53,480 nucleotides of DNA, from assembly GCA_030535295.1 (NCBI GenBank), contig JAUMXK010000006.1:1-53480 (forward strand), read 5' to 3'. Of the stretch, positions 17,937-27,114 are shown piece by piece. Below the pieces are notes generated by a model. That model was not told where the DNA came from, made no database searches, and was given only the letters and a program-made list of their open reading frames with translations. The position numbers and the translations under genes were made by a program. The stretch comes from Eubacteriales bacterium (lineage in GTDB: Bacteria > Bacillota > Clostridia > Lachnospirales > Vallitaleaceae). Position 1 is the stretch's first letter. Every line of letters begins with the position of its first letter.

Positions 17937-17945
17937 TGGTATACT
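17937..17945 (+). promoter_or_regulatory. extended -10 promoter of the suf operon
   Basis: TGGTATACT forms an extended -10; the -35 region (TTTTAA near 17917) is weak. No gene for an Rrf2/IscR regulator lies next to it in this window. Confidence 0.55.
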
Positions 17946-18011
17946 GGAGTGATTGAATTTACCAATCTTTAAAAAAATGTAAAATAAAAAATATAAGGAA
18001 AGAGAGAGGCT

Positions 18012-18749
18012 ATGAGTGCTTTATTAGAAGTAAAAAATTTACATTCACAAATTGAGGACAGAGAAATTTTAAAAGGGATTGATTTGACGGTAATGCCGGG
18101 GGAAATCCATATTATCATGGGACCGAACGGTGCAGGAAAATCTACCTTGGCATACACCTTGATGGGACATGAAAAATATGAAGTGACAGAAGGCGAAGCA
18201 TTACTGGAAGGACAGGATTTATTGGATATGAAAGTAGATGAAAGAGCCAAAGCAGGTCTTTTTATGAGCTTTCAAACACCGGAAGTGATTCCCGGAATTA
18301 CAGTGGAGAACTTTTTAAGAGCCGCCAAGACAGCAGTAACCGGAGAAACACAAAAAGTGATTCCGTTTAAAAGAGAATTAATGAAAAATATGGAATTGCT
18401 CAATATGGATGTCAAATATGCGAGTCGCTATTTGAATGAAGGCTTTTCCGGCGGTGAAAAGAAGAAAAATGAAATCCTGCAAATGCTTACTTTGCAACCC
18501 AAAGTGGCAATTTTGGATGAAACAGATTCCGGACTTGACGTAGATGCTATTAAAGTCGTAGCAGACGGAGTAAAGGCCTTTGCCGGTGAAAACAATGCGA
18601 TTATTGTCATCACACACTATGATAAGTTATTATCTTATTTAGAGCCGGATTATGTGCATATTTTGGTAGATGGCAAGATTGTAAAGACCGGTACGGCGGA
18701 ACTTTCCAAGACTATCAACGAAAGCGGTTTTGAAGAATTTGTAAAATAA
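18012..18749 (+). CDS. sufC: Fe-S cluster assembly ATPase SufC
   Basis: A 245-residue cytoplasmic ABC-type ATPase that drives the SufBCD scaffold for iron-sulfur cluster assembly. The Walker A motif GPNGAGKST is at residues 37-45, the ABC signature is FSGGEKKKNE and the Walker B/D-loop is VAILDETDSGLDVDA. These are specific features of SufC rather than a transporter ATPase. A GAGAGAGG site precedes the ATG. First gene of the suf operon, separated from sufB by 183 bases. Confidence 0.96.
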   Translation: MSALLEVKNLHSQIEDREILKGIDLTVMPGEIHIIMGPNGAGKSTLAYTLMGHEKYEVTEGEALLEGQDLLDMKVDERAKAGLFMSFQTPEVIPGITVENFLRAAKTAVTGETQKVIPFKRELMKNMELLNMDVKYASRYLNEGFSGGEKKKNEILQMLTLQPKVAILDETDSGLDVDAIKVVADGVKAFAGENNAIIVITHYDKLLSYLEPDYVHILVDGKIVKTGTAELSKTINESGFEEFVK

Positions 18750-18932
18750 GAATCAAGGTGGATTTGGGAGATGGTCAGCAAGTGATGAAATAGAGCGGAT
18801 TTCGTTATAATATTTTAGACTACGGATATCACCAAGGAACTTCCCCAAATAGAATCAAGATTAGAAAATAATCAAGCTTGTAAGAGTTTGGCATAAAGGT
18901 TCGGTGAAAAATAAACAGATGAGGAGAAAACA
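18750..18932. other. gap between sufC and sufB
   Basis: 183 bases without a gene. A possible -10 TATAAT near 18812 lacks a clear -35. An imperfect inverted repeat (GGATTTGGG near 18760 against CCCCAAAT near 18843) could form an RNA hairpin that alters sufC versus sufBDSU expression. Function unproven. Confidence 0.35.
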
Positions 18933-20342
18933 GTGGAAGAAAAACGTAAAACTTATGTCCCTGATGTAGAAAGAGGGATTTATGATATAAAAGACGAAGA
19001 AAACTATGAATTCAAAACGGATTCAGGTTTGACAGAAGAGATAGTAAGAGAGATTTCAGCAGAAAAAAATGAACCGGAATGGATGTTGGATTTGAGATTA
19101 AAATCCTTGAAAATATACAATAGTAAGCCAATTCCCACCTGGGGAGCGGATATTTCCGGATTGAACATGGATGACATTGTTACCTATGTTCGTCCCAATA
19201 CCGCTATGAAACACACTTGGGATGATGTGCCGGAAGATATCAAAAATACATTTGAACGCTTAGGAATTCCGCAAGCCGAAAGAGAATCTTTGGCAGGGGT
19301 CGGTGCACAATATGACTCGGAAGTGGTTTACCACAATTTGCAAAAAGAATTGGCAGACCAAGGAGTTGTTTATCTGGACATCGAAACGGCAGTTCGAGAA
19401 TATGACGACATTGTCAAAGAACACTTTATGAAGCTGGTACCGCCAACAGACCATAAATTTGCGGCACTTCACGGAGCGGTCTGGTCCGGTGGCTCTTTTG
19501 TATATGTACCGGAAGGAGTGCAAGTGGAGATCCCATTGCAATCCTATTTCCGTTTGAATGCAAAGGGTGCTGGCCAATTTGAGCATACATTAATCATCGT
19601 GGAAAAGGGCGCAAAACTTCATTTTATTGAAGGCTGCTCGGCTCCGAAATATGATGTAGCCAACTTACATGCCGGTTGTGTAGAACTGTATGTACGGGAA
19701 AACGCAACACTTCGCTACTCGACAATTGAGAACTGGTCGAAGAACATGTATAACTTAAACACCAAGCGCTCCGTGGTTGAAAAGAACGGAAGAATGGAGT
19801 GGGTATCGGGCTCCTTCGGCTCCAGAGTATCCATGCTTTATCCGATGACCATCTTAAAGGGTGAGCATGCCAAAATGGAATTTACCGGAATTACCTTTGC
19901 CGGAGAAGGACAACATCTGGATACCGGAAGTAAGGTGGTTCATGCGGCCAGTCATACGACCAGCAATATCAATACCAAATCCATTTCCAAAGATGGCGGC
20001 TATGCTTTCTATCGTGGACTGGTAAAGACTACTCCGAATGCGGAGCACTGCAAATCAACGGTTTCCTGTGAATCTTTAATGCTGGATAATCAGTCAAAGT
20101 CGGACACCTTACCGATTATTGCTCTTGCCAATGATAAGATAGATATGGGACATGAGGCGAAAATCGGACGTATCAGTGATGATGCGATTTTCTATTTGAT
20201 GTCCAGAGGGATTGATGAAATAGAAGCAAAGACCATGATTGTCAGTGGTTTTGTAGAGCCGATTACCAAAGAATTGCCTTTGGAATACGCAGTTGAGCTG
20301 AATAACTTGATTACCCTGGAATTTGTCGGCTCGATAGGATAG
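18933..20342 (+). CDS. sufB: Fe-S cluster scaffold protein SufB
   Basis: A 469-residue scaffold component that assembles a cluster together with SufC and SufD. Typical SufB segments are present: FAALHGAVWSGGSFVYVPEG, IEGCSAPKYDVANLHAG, and the C-terminal IGRISDDAIFYLMSRGIDE followed by FVEPITKELPLEYAVELN. The start codon is GTG, supported by GAGGAG 7 bases upstream and the conserved length. It is followed 9 bases later by sufD. Confidence 0.96.
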   Translation: MEEKRKTYVPDVERGIYDIKDEENYEFKTDSGLTEEIVREISAEKNEPEWMLDLRLKSLKIYNSKPIPTWGADISGLNMDDIVTYVRPNTAMKHTWDDVPEDIKNTFERLGIPQAERESLAGVGAQYDSEVVYHNLQKELADQGVVYLDIETAVREYDDIVKEHFMKLVPPTDHKFAALHGAVWSGGSFVYVPEGVQVEIPLQSYFRLNAKGAGQFEHTLIIVEKGAKLHFIEGCSAPKYDVANLHAGCVELYVRENATLRYSTIENWSKNMYNLNTKRSVVEKNGRMEWVSGSFGSRVSMLYPMTILKGEHAKMEFTGITFAGEGQHLDTGSKVVHAASHTTSNINTKSISKDGGYAFYRGLVKTTPNAEHCKSTVSCESLMLDNQSKSDTLPIIALANDKIDMGHEAKIGRISDDAIFYLMSRGIDEIEAKTMIVSGFVEPITKELPLEYAVELNNLITLEFVGSIG

Positions 20343-20351
20343 GAGAAAAAG

Positions 20352-21476
20352 ATGGGAAATTATTTAAAATATAGAGAAGACGCAAAAAAGCTCTTTGATA
20401 GTTTGACATATCCTGCCTGGAAAAGAATGGGTTATACAGAATATCAAGAGCCGGTATTAACAAAACTAAGCAGTCAGCCGATAATTGATTCGGATATTGA
20501 ATTGGGTGAATTAAGTGATTTGACGGAGCAACAGGCAGATGCTTTCTATCAGGGCTTTCAAGAAAAGCAGTATGGTGTCAATCCGAAATTTGTTTCGCTT
20601 ACTGAAAGTCAAAGCAATTTCAGTAAGGTCTACCATTTCAAAAAAAATCAAGTGGTGGAAAATCCGATTCGCCTGCAATTTGACTTGAGTAGCGAAGAAA
20701 CGCTTGCAGATGAACATCTTATTTATGCTGAAACAGGAGCGGAAGCAACTCTGATTTTGGAATATCAGGCAGAAGAAAAAGGCATCCAAAACGCAAGTCA
20801 ATTTCATATCGGCTTAATCAAAGTAATCGCAGAAGAAAATGCTCATATCAAGGTTTTTGTAATTCAAACATTACCGAAGAGCAAGGTTCATATTATGAAT
20901 GCAGTGGCCAATTGTGCAAGAGATGCCAAAGTGTCTTTTTTCAGTGTGAGTCTTGGTGCAGATGTAGTAGCTTCTGATTATAGAAGTTTCTTGATTGGAG
21001 ATAATGCCGCTTCGGACATTGAAGCTGTTTATCTGGGAGAAGAAGAAAATCGTTTGGATTTGAGTTATAATATTCAGCATTATGGCAAATGTACCGATTC
21101 ATATATAGAAGTAAATGGTGCCCTATCCGGAAAAGCCAAAAAGGTATTCCGTGGAGATTTGTATTTTCACCGTGGTTCGAAGGCTTCGACCGGTAAGGAA
21201 GCGGAATTTGTGATTTTACTGGATGAAAAGGTAAAAGCAGATTCGATTCCGGCTCTGTTTTGTGATGAAGATGATGTTTCCGGTGAGCATGCTGCCAATG
21301 CCGGTACCGTAGATGAAAATAAGTTGTTTTACTTGATGAATCGTGGTTTTTCCGAAACCGAAGCCAAGAAATTGATTATCAGAGCGGCCTTTTCCGGTGT
21401 GATTGACAGGCTTCCTTTGCCGGATTTAATGGAAAGAGTCGAGAAAAACTTGGAGGGAAAATTATTGCATGTGTAA
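20352..21476 (+). CDS. sufD: Fe-S cluster assembly protein SufD
   Basis: A 374-residue beta-helix protein that partners SufB in the SufBC2D complex. The C-terminal half has the SufB/SufD signature: GKAKKVFRGDLYFHRGSKAS, then CDEDDVSGEHAANAGTVDE and FYLMNRGFSETEAKKLIIRA. The N-terminal half is more divergent, as usual in Firmicutes. It starts 9 bases after sufB with an AGGAGAAA site and overlaps the sufS start by 8 bases. Confidence 0.94.
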   Translation: MGNYLKYREDAKKLFDSLTYPAWKRMGYTEYQEPVLTKLSSQPIIDSDIELGELSDLTEQQADAFYQGFQEKQYGVNPKFVSLTESQSNFSKVYHFKKNQVVENPIRLQFDLSSEETLADEHLIYAETGAEATLILEYQAEEKGIQNASQFHIGLIKVIAEENAHIKVFVIQTLPKSKVHIMNAVANCARDAKVSFFSVSLGADVVASDYRSFLIGDNAASDIEAVYLGEEENRLDLSYNIQHYGKCTDSYIEVNGALSGKAKKVFRGDLYFHRGSKASTGKEAEFVILLDEKVKADSIPALFCDEDDVSGEHAANAGTVDENKLFYLMNRGFSETEAKKLIIRAAFSGVIDRLPLPDLMERVEKNLEGKLLHV

Positions 21477-22695
21477 TAATAGTGAAATTCGAAAATTATT
21501 TCCGTCCATTGCACAAAATCCCAATATTATTTATTTTGACAATGCTGCCTCTACGCAAAAGCCGGAGGCAGTGATTGACAAGATAATGCAGTATAATCAC
21601 AGAGGACACGCCAATATCCATCGAGGAGCTTATTCCTGGTCTGTGGAAGCGACCGCAGAGTATGAAGGGGTTAGAGCCAAGACGGCTCGATTTATTCATG
21701 CGGAAAAGCCGGAACAGATTATTTTTACCAGAGGAACGACGGAAAGTATTAATTTGGTGGCGTCCACGTTTGGTCGTTCAGAAATAAAAGCAGGAGATAA
21801 GATTGTCGTCAGTCTGTTGGAGCATCATAGCAATTTTGTGCCATGGCAACAATTGGCATTGGAGAAAGATGCCGTATTGGATTTTTTACCGATTGATGCG
21901 GAAGGGAACTTAATAGAAGAAGAATGGGATAATGTCATAACCGAAGGCGTGAAACTGGTTGCAATTACCATGATGTCCAATGTGCTTGGTGTGGCTACTC
22001 CGATTCAAAAGATTATAGAAAAAGCTCACAAGGTCGGAGCTGTGGTCATCGTAGATGCTGCGCAAGCAATTCAACATCAGAAAATTGATGTTCAGGTTCT
22101 TGATGCAGATTTTCTTGTTTTTAGTGCTCATAAATGTTTCGGTTTGACGGGAACCGGAGTGCTATATGGTAAAAAGCATTTGCTCGAAGCCATGCCGCCT
22201 TATCAGTACGGCGGAGACATGATTGAATATGTGACGAAGGAAAAGACGACTTTTGCTCCATTGCCGGAAAAATTTGAAGCCGGTACTTCCAATATCGACG
22301 GAGTATTGGCCTTTGGAGCGGCTATGGATTTTATTGAAAGCATCGGCTGGGAAAGAATAAGGCAAATCGAGCAGGAATTGACCGGATATGCCATTGAGAA
22401 AATGAAGGCTACCGAGCATATCAGGCTTTATGGAAATATGGAAATGACAGAATGTAGGGGACCGGTTATTCCTTTCAATGTAGAAGGGGTACATCCGCAT
22501 GATGTTGCCAGTATTTTGGATCATTCCGGCATTGCTGTACGCTCAGGACATCATTGTGCACAGCCGCTCATGCATGAGCTGAAAATCCCGTCAGCTGTCA
22601 GAGTTAGTTTCAGCATTTACAATACCAAAGAAGAAATTGACATTTTTATAGAAAAGTTAAAATCCGTCAGGGGGTGGTTAGGATATGGATCTTAG
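21469..22695 (+). CDS. sufS: cysteine desulfurase SufS
   Basis: A 408-residue PLP enzyme that extracts sulfur from cysteine and passes it to SufU. The PLP lysine is K222 in FSAHKCFGLTGTG, and the persulfide-carrying cysteine is C363 in RSGHHCAQPLM. Group II features are clear, such as YFDNAASTQKPEAVID near the N-terminus. It overlaps the end of sufD by 8 bases and the start of sufU by 11 bases, so the three are translationally coupled. A GGAGGG site lies about 11 bases before the ATG. Confidence 0.96.
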   Translation: MCNNSEIRKLFPSIAQNPNIIYFDNAASTQKPEAVIDKIMQYNHRGHANIHRGAYSWSVEATAEYEGVRAKTARFIHAEKPEQIIFTRGTTESINLVASTFGRSEIKAGDKIVVSLLEHHSNFVPWQQLALEKDAVLDFLPIDAEGNLIEEEWDNVITEGVKLVAITMMSNVLGVATPIQKIIEKAHKVGAVVIVDAAQAIQHQKIDVQVLDADFLVFSAHKCFGLTGTGVLYGKKHLLEAMPPYQYGGDMIEYVTKEKTTFAPLPEKFEAGTSNIDGVLAFGAAMDFIESIGWERIRQIEQELTGYAIEKMKATEHIRLYGNMEMTECRGPVIPFNVEGVHPHDVASILDHSGIAVRSGHHCAQPLMHELKIPSAVRVSFSIYNTKEEIDIFIEKLKSVRGWLGYGS

Positions 22696-23122
22696 TCAAA
22701 TTTATACGGAAGTAATTACCGAGCACAATCGTTCCACACACAACAGAAGGACATTGAGTCATTTCACGCATAGTGAGCACGGACACAATCCAAGTTGTGG
22801 AGATGATATTACCTTAGAACTTGAGCTGGTAGACGGCGTGATACGAGATGCCGCTTTCACCGGAACAGGCTGCGCCATCAGTCAGGCATCGACTTCGATG
22901 ATGATTGATTTGATGAAAGGATTAAAAGTAAAAGAAGCAAAAGAAAGAACGGAAGCTTTCCTTGCAATGATTAAAGGTGAGCAGGACGAAAACGATTTGG
23001 AAGACTTACTGGAAGATGCCGTCATACTTGCCAATATCAAGAATATGCCGGCACGTGTAAAATGTGCTGTTTTAGCATGGCATACTTTAGACGAGGTATT
23101 AAAAAAAGAAACAGGAGAATAA
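22685..23122 (+). CDS. sufU: sulfur-transfer protein SufU
   Basis: A 145-residue zinc protein that accepts persulfide sulfur from SufS, replacing SufE in Firmicutes. The zinc and sulfur ligands are visible as C38 and D40 (NPSCGDD), C62 (GTGCAIS) and C126 (VKCAVLAW). It overlaps sufS by 11 bases. Its stop is 1 base before the pilT start codon, which links the suf and pilus genes into one transcription unit. Confidence 0.95.
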   Translation: MDLSQIYTEVITEHNRSTHNRRTLSHFTHSEHGHNPSCGDDITLELELVDGVIRDAAFTGTGCAISQASTSMMIDLMKGLKVKEAKERTEAFLAMIKGEQDENDLEDLLEDAVILANIKNMPARVKCAVLAWHTLDEVLKKETGE

Positions 23123-23123
23123 A

Positions 23124-24212
23124 ATGGAAAACTCGCCACAACTTGATTATATGGATTATTTGTTGACCAAGACGATGGAGAAAAAAGGGACGGATCTTCA
23201 TTTGTGTGCAGGAAGTAAGCCTTTAATGCGTGTAAATTCACAATTGATAGAAGTCGAAGGCTCCGAGAGGCTAAAGCCCGACCAAATTGCCAGCTTTGTA
23301 CATGGCTATTTGACCGATTTTCAAATGCAGGAACTGCAAAGAGAAAAATCTTTGGACTTTTCTTATTCCAAGAGTAATTTCGGTCGCTATCGTTGTAATG
23401 TATATTATCAAAGAGGTACTTATGCCATTGCCATTCGTGCGTTGCCGATTGAAATTCCAAAGTTTGACAATTTGGGTTTACCGGAAGTCATTCGTGGTTT
23501 TGCGGGCAAGCAAAAAGGTCTGGTATTGATTACCGGAGCAACCGGCAGTGGAAAATCGACTACTTTGGCAAGTTTGGTGGATTATATCAACGAAACTTAT
23601 AAATACCACATTATCACGGTGGAAGATCCGCTGGAATATTTGCATGGACATAAAAACAGTATGGTCACACAAAGAGAAGTCGGTGGTGATACCGTTGATT
23701 TTCCTTCGGCCTTAAAATCTGCTCTAAGAGAAGATCCGGATGTGATTATGGTCGGAGAAATGCGTGATATGGAAACGATGTCTACCGCATTGACCGCAGC
23801 TGAAACCGGCCACTTAGTCCTGACCACATTGCATACCAGCAGTACCGTCAAGGCGATTGACCGGATTTTGGATGTCTTCAGCAAAGAGCAGCATGCACAG
23901 GTGCAAAGTCAGCTGGCAACCGTATTGGAGGGCATTGTGTCGCAACAATTGCTCCCTAAGGCAGACGGCTCCGGATTGATTGTGGTTGCCGAAGTGCTGA
24001 CGGTGACACCGGCGGTTCGAAATATGATTCGGGAAGGCAAACATTTTCAAATATCCAATTTAATTCAAACCGGTGCAAAGCAAGGAATGGTTTCTATGGA
24101 AAGAACCTTGGCAAAACTTGTCAAAGAGGGAGTGATTACCCGTGAAACCGGTTATTTGCGCTCGACCGATTCCCAACTCTTTGAAAGCTATTTAAATCAA
24201 CCAATTCTGTAA
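23124..24212 (+). CDS. pilT: type IV pilus ATPase PilT
   Basis: A 362-residue cytoplasmic hexameric ATPase for pilus retraction. The Walker A motif GATGSGKST is at residues 138-146 (K144). The Asp box region reads HIITVEDPLEYLH, Walker B is DPDVIMVGEMRD and the His box is AAETGHLVLTTLHT. The C-terminal AVRNMIREGK corresponds to the AIRNLIRE motif that marks PilT retraction ATPases rather than PilB. It begins 1 base after sufU and is followed by pilC after 12 bases. No PilB assembly ATPase lies in the window, so either it is elsewhere or this enzyme also drives assembly. Confidence 0.93.
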   Translation: MENSPQLDYMDYLLTKTMEKKGTDLHLCAGSKPLMRVNSQLIEVEGSERLKPDQIASFVHGYLTDFQMQELQREKSLDFSYSKSNFGRYRCNVYYQRGTYAIAIRALPIEIPKFDNLGLPEVIRGFAGKQKGLVLITGATGSGKSTTLASLVDYINETYKYHIITVEDPLEYLHGHKNSMVTQREVGGDTVDFPSALKSALREDPDVIMVGEMRDMETMSTALTAAETGHLVLTTLHTSSTVKAIDRILDVFSKEQHAQVQSQLATVLEGIVSQQLLPKADGSGLIVVAEVLTVTPAVRNMIREGKHFQISNLIQTGAKQGMVSMERTLAKLVKEGVITRETGYLRSTDSQLFESYLNQPIL

Positions 24213-24224
24213 TAGGAGGAAAGA

Positions 24225-25277
24225 ATGAAAGATAACAAAGGAAGGTTAAGTAAATCTGAGCTGATATTGTTTTCCAGACAATTGTCTCTGGCACTCAATT
24301 CAGACATTAGTATCACGGAGGGTTTAAACATTATTCAATCCAAGTCGGAAAATCCGATTCTTGTCAAAGCATTGGAGGAAATAGTGGCAAAAGTCTATAC
24401 CGGCTACAGTTTTGCAGATGCCATGGAAGAGCAGGAAGAAGTCTTTTCCCGATTTTATGTGGATATGGTGAAAATCGGTGAGGAAAGCGGTAATCTTGCA
24501 GAGATTTTGGAACAGGTATCACAATCTTATGAAAGAGAAGTTGTCACTGTCAAGAAAGTCAAGCAGGCGGTTACCTATCCTCTTATTTTGACATTTTTGA
24601 TGTTCGGAGTCATTGTATTATTGATTACCGAAGTAATGCCGATGTTTGACAGGGTTCTTAAGTCGCTGGGTGGAGATATGCCGCAAATTACCAAAGTGAT
24701 TTTACAGGTGGGTTATTTTCTGAAAGCATACGGCTGGATTCTTCTGCTGGTTTTGGCATTGATTGCACTGGGAATGTACTATTATCAAAAAACAGAAAAG
24801 GGAAAAAGGTTTTTTGACCGGGTTAAGTTTATGCTGCCATACCAAAAGGAATTGACAGCTTCGATTTTGGCTTCTCGTTTTGCCAGAAATCTGGGACTTT
24901 TGATGTCGAGCGGTATTCCTGTTAATAGAGCACTGGAAATGATTTATCCGATTATTGATAATCAATACTTGGCAGAAAGAATCAAAGACAGCATTCATGA
25001 AGTCAATATGGGTGTGGGTCTGGATGAAGTGGTGGACAAACTTAATTTGTTCCCGAAATTGTTGATAAAGCTGTTTTCTGTGGGCGTGGCAACGGGACAA
25101 ATGGACAAAGCTCTACTCAGAGCGGCAGATGAAATGGACAGTGATGTGGAAGATAAGCTGACAAAATTGACGACGGTACTAGAACCGCTATTAATCATTA
25201 TTTTGTCGGTAATTGTGGGAGTTATTTTGATTTCCGTTGTTTTACCGGTTGTCAGCATTATGAACAATATCGGATAA
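24225..25277 (+). CDS. pilC: type IV pilus platform protein PilC / GspF family
   Basis: A 350-residue inner-membrane platform protein of type IV pili or type II secretion. Two T2SSF repeats are seen (about 12-135 and 210-330): the first begins LILFSRQLSLALNSDISITEGL and contains MVKIGEESGNLAEIL; the second contains SILASRFARNLGLLMSSGIP and SVGVATGQMDKAL. Three hydrophobic spans follow the usual pattern. AGGAGG precedes the start. It should couple PilT motion to pilin assembly. Confidence 0.92.
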   Translation: MKDNKGRLSKSELILFSRQLSLALNSDISITEGLNIIQSKSENPILVKALEEIVAKVYTGYSFADAMEEQEEVFSRFYVDMVKIGEESGNLAEILEQVSQSYEREVVTVKKVKQAVTYPLILTFLMFGVIVLLITEVMPMFDRVLKSLGGDMPQITKVILQVGYFLKAYGWILLLVLALIALGMYYYQKTEKGKRFFDRVKFMLPYQKELTASILASRFARNLGLLMSSGIPVNRALEMIYPIIDNQYLAERIKDSIHEVNMGVGLDEVVDKLNLFPKLLIKLFSVGVATGQMDKALLRAADEMDSDVEDKLTKLTTVLEPLLIIILSVIVGVILISVVLPVVSIMNNIG

Positions 25278-25287
25278 GGAGGGACTT

Positions 25288-25614
25288 ATGAAACGTTTCT
25301 CTATGAATACGAACATGATAGCATTGTTTTTCATATTGCTGGTTTTGGCGGTGCTGATATTTCAGATGAAAAATTATGATATCTCGGATAAAGAGATGGG
25401 AACCGAAAAGATTGAAGAAATTATCCGTCATTATGCCACTACTTGCTATGCGTTGGAGGGAAGTTATCCTTCCAGTTTGGAGTATTTGCAAAAAAACTAT
25501 GGCCTAATAATCAATGAAGACCAATATGCTTATCATTATGATGCCTTTGCCTCCAATATCTTACCGGATATTAAGGTTTTGAAGAAACCGGAAAGTGAGG
25601 CAGAGAATGAATAA
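25288..25614 (+). CDS. small membrane-anchored protein of the pilus operon (pilin-like)
   Basis: A 108-residue protein with one N-terminal membrane helix (about 10-27) and a short extracytoplasmic domain. The segment IRHYATTCYALEGSYPSSLEY resembles the helix-turn of minor pilins or GspG-like proteins (ALEG-YP), but the usual prepilin cleavage motif (GFTLIE) is absent. It starts 10 bases after pilC with a GGAGGG site and overlaps the next gene by 8 bases. Probably a pilus assembly accessory factor; family not firmly recognised. Confidence 0.6.
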   Translation: MKRFSMNTNMIALFFILLVLAVLIFQMKNYDISDKEMGTEKIEEIIRHYATTCYALEGSYPSSLEYLQKNYGLIINEDQYAYHYDAFASNILPDIKVLKKPESEAENE

Positions 25615-26095
25615 AAAAGCGATTTCTGTGGAATCTTTATTTGTCATGGTCTTATTTATGGTTTTTGCACTTTCCATTGTTATCATGATTATGAGCGGAA
25701 AAACGAGTTATGAAAATATCTTGAATGAAAAAGAGAATGCGGAAAATATGAGAGTCACCAGCTCCTATTTACGAGTGAAGTTGATTCAAAATAAGCAACT
25801 CGGCGCTATCGAAGTCAGGCACGAACCGAGCCTGGACATTGACTTGCTGGAGATTAAACAATTTGGTGAAGCCAGTGAGTTTAAAACCGTTATTTATTTT
25901 TATCAAGGTAAAATTTGGGAGGCATATCAAGCAGTCAATGAAGAGTTTAACCATGATTTGAGTGAAGCTGTGATTGACTTGAATGCGGAAGCCATTCGTT
26001 TTGAACAGACCTCAAAAGGGCTTCAAATTAAGTATTTAATGAATCAGGAAGAAGTGGAGCAATTTGTTGCTTTGAAATTGGAGGAGGCTAAATGA
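25607..26095 (+). CDS. pilus-operon membrane protein (DUF4860-like)
   Basis: A 162-residue protein with one N-terminal transmembrane helix (SLFVMVLFMVFALSIVIMIM) and an extracytoplasmic domain of mixed strands. The arrangement (short basic start, SVESLF, long helix, then SYLRVKLIQN) resembles the DUF4860 proteins found in clostridial pilus operons. ATG at 25607 is preferred over an upstream GTG because GTGAGG lies 6 bases before it. It overlaps its neighbours on both sides (8 bases upstream, 4 bases downstream), indicating coupled translation. Precise role unknown. Confidence 0.6.
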   Translation: MNKKAISVESLFVMVLFMVFALSIVIMIMSGKTSYENILNEKENAENMRVTSSYLRVKLIQNKQLGAIEVRHEPSLDIDLLEIKQFGEASEFKTVIYFYQGKIWEAYQAVNEEFNHDLSEAVIDLNAEAIRFEQTSKGLQIKYLMNQEEVEQFVALKLEEAK

Positions 26096-26541
26096 TAAAA
26101 CAGAATAACAAAGGGTTTACCCTGATTGAAATTATCATTTCCATTGCCGTTTTATCTATTATTTCAGCGATTTTCCTAGAGCTTTTCATTAAATCGGATT
26201 TGGTGCAAACACAGGGAAAAAATATTGACGAAATGGGATTTCTCAGCAGTAATTTATTGGAATCTTTGTTTGCAGAAGATGAGCTCGCAGCTTTTATCGA
26301 AAGCAGTAAGCCGCAAAAGCAGTCGGAAGATGGAAACGGTGTGCAGTTGGAATATTATTTCAACAGTCGATTACAACCGACCTCGGAAGAAGAAAGTCAA
26401 TATAATTTGAATCTTTCTATTATGGAAAAAGAAAGCCTGAAAAAGGGAAAGATATATATGGTGTCGTTAAGTGCGTTTTCTAAGGATAAAGAAGAACCTT
26501 TCCAGGTTATCACTCATTTTTATGAGAAGGGAGGGGAGTAG
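26092..26541 (+). CDS. prepilin-like protein with type IV cleavage motif
   Basis: A 149-residue pseudopilin. The N-terminus NNKGFTLIEIIISIAVLSII carries the prepilin peptidase site after G, with the E at +5 of the mature protein and a hydrophobic assembly helix. The rest is a short globular domain without recognisable detail. It probably forms part of the pilus tip or fibre (PilV/GspI type). ATGA overlap with the upstream gene; GGAGG lies 6 bases before the ATG. The processing peptidase (PilD) is not in this window. Confidence 0.8.
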   Translation: MIKQNNKGFTLIEIIISIAVLSIISAIFLELFIKSDLVQTQGKNIDEMGFLSSNLLESLFAEDELAAFIESSKPQKQSEDGNGVQLEYYFNSRLQPTSEEESQYNLNLSIMEKESLKKGKIYMVSLSAFSKDKEEPFQVITHFYEKGGE

Positions 26542-26542
26542 C

Positions 26543-27043
26543 ATGAAACGGGCATTAAATAATAACAGGGGAGCAACCTCTGTATTGATTATGGTTATGA
26601 TGATTATTTTGATGATTTTCGGTCTGGCTGCTCTTACTACTTCGGTTGCATCCAAAAAGTTGGCAGAAAAAAATGCCGGTTGGATGAAAGAGTATTACGC
26701 TTTGCAAGGAGAAGCCACAATTGCGTATGCAAGGATGGTGGATGCGATGTCTTTGGATGAGGCGGGATTGGATTTAAATAAAATTGAGAATTCTTTACTG
26801 CGCCTTTTGAAAACCAACAATAATTTCAGTTTTCAAAAGACCGATTATCCGGAAGAACCGATAGTAATTGAAATGGAAGTAAAGGAGAGCGGTAAGCAGG
26901 ACGGCAAAGCGATTTTTATGAGATTTTCTTTGGTTTTGAAGGAGAATCATTATGTTTTGCGAACCGACCGTTGGCTTGAAAAGCAACCTGAGATTTTCAG
27001 CGAAGAAGATGAATTGCATTTCTCGGACATCAATATGGAATAA
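26543..27043 (+). CDS. membrane-anchored protein of the pilus operon (PilX-like)
   Basis: A 166-residue protein with one N-terminal transmembrane helix (SVLIMVMMIILMIFGLAAL), preceded by NNNRGATS. It resembles PilX-type minor components in layout (short polar start, long helix, then an alanine-rich amphipathic stretch) but not in recognisable motifs. The start at 26543 was chosen because GGAGGGGAG lies just upstream; a longer reading frame upstream would overlap the pilin gene by 70 bases. Last gene of the pilus operon. Confidence 0.55.
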   Translation: MKRALNNNRGATSVLIMVMMIILMIFGLAALTTSVASKKLAEKNAGWMKEYYALQGEATIAYARMVDAMSLDEAGLDLNKIENSLLRLLKTNNNFSFQKTDYPEEPIVIEMEVKESGKQDGKAIFMRFSLVLKENHYVLRTDRWLEKQPEIFSEEDELHFSDINME

Positions 27044-27114
27044 GTCCTGATTTTGGTGGAAACCGGTCAGGCAAACGGCAATCAAAGGAATCACATCAAA
27101 AATGGAGGTCTGGA

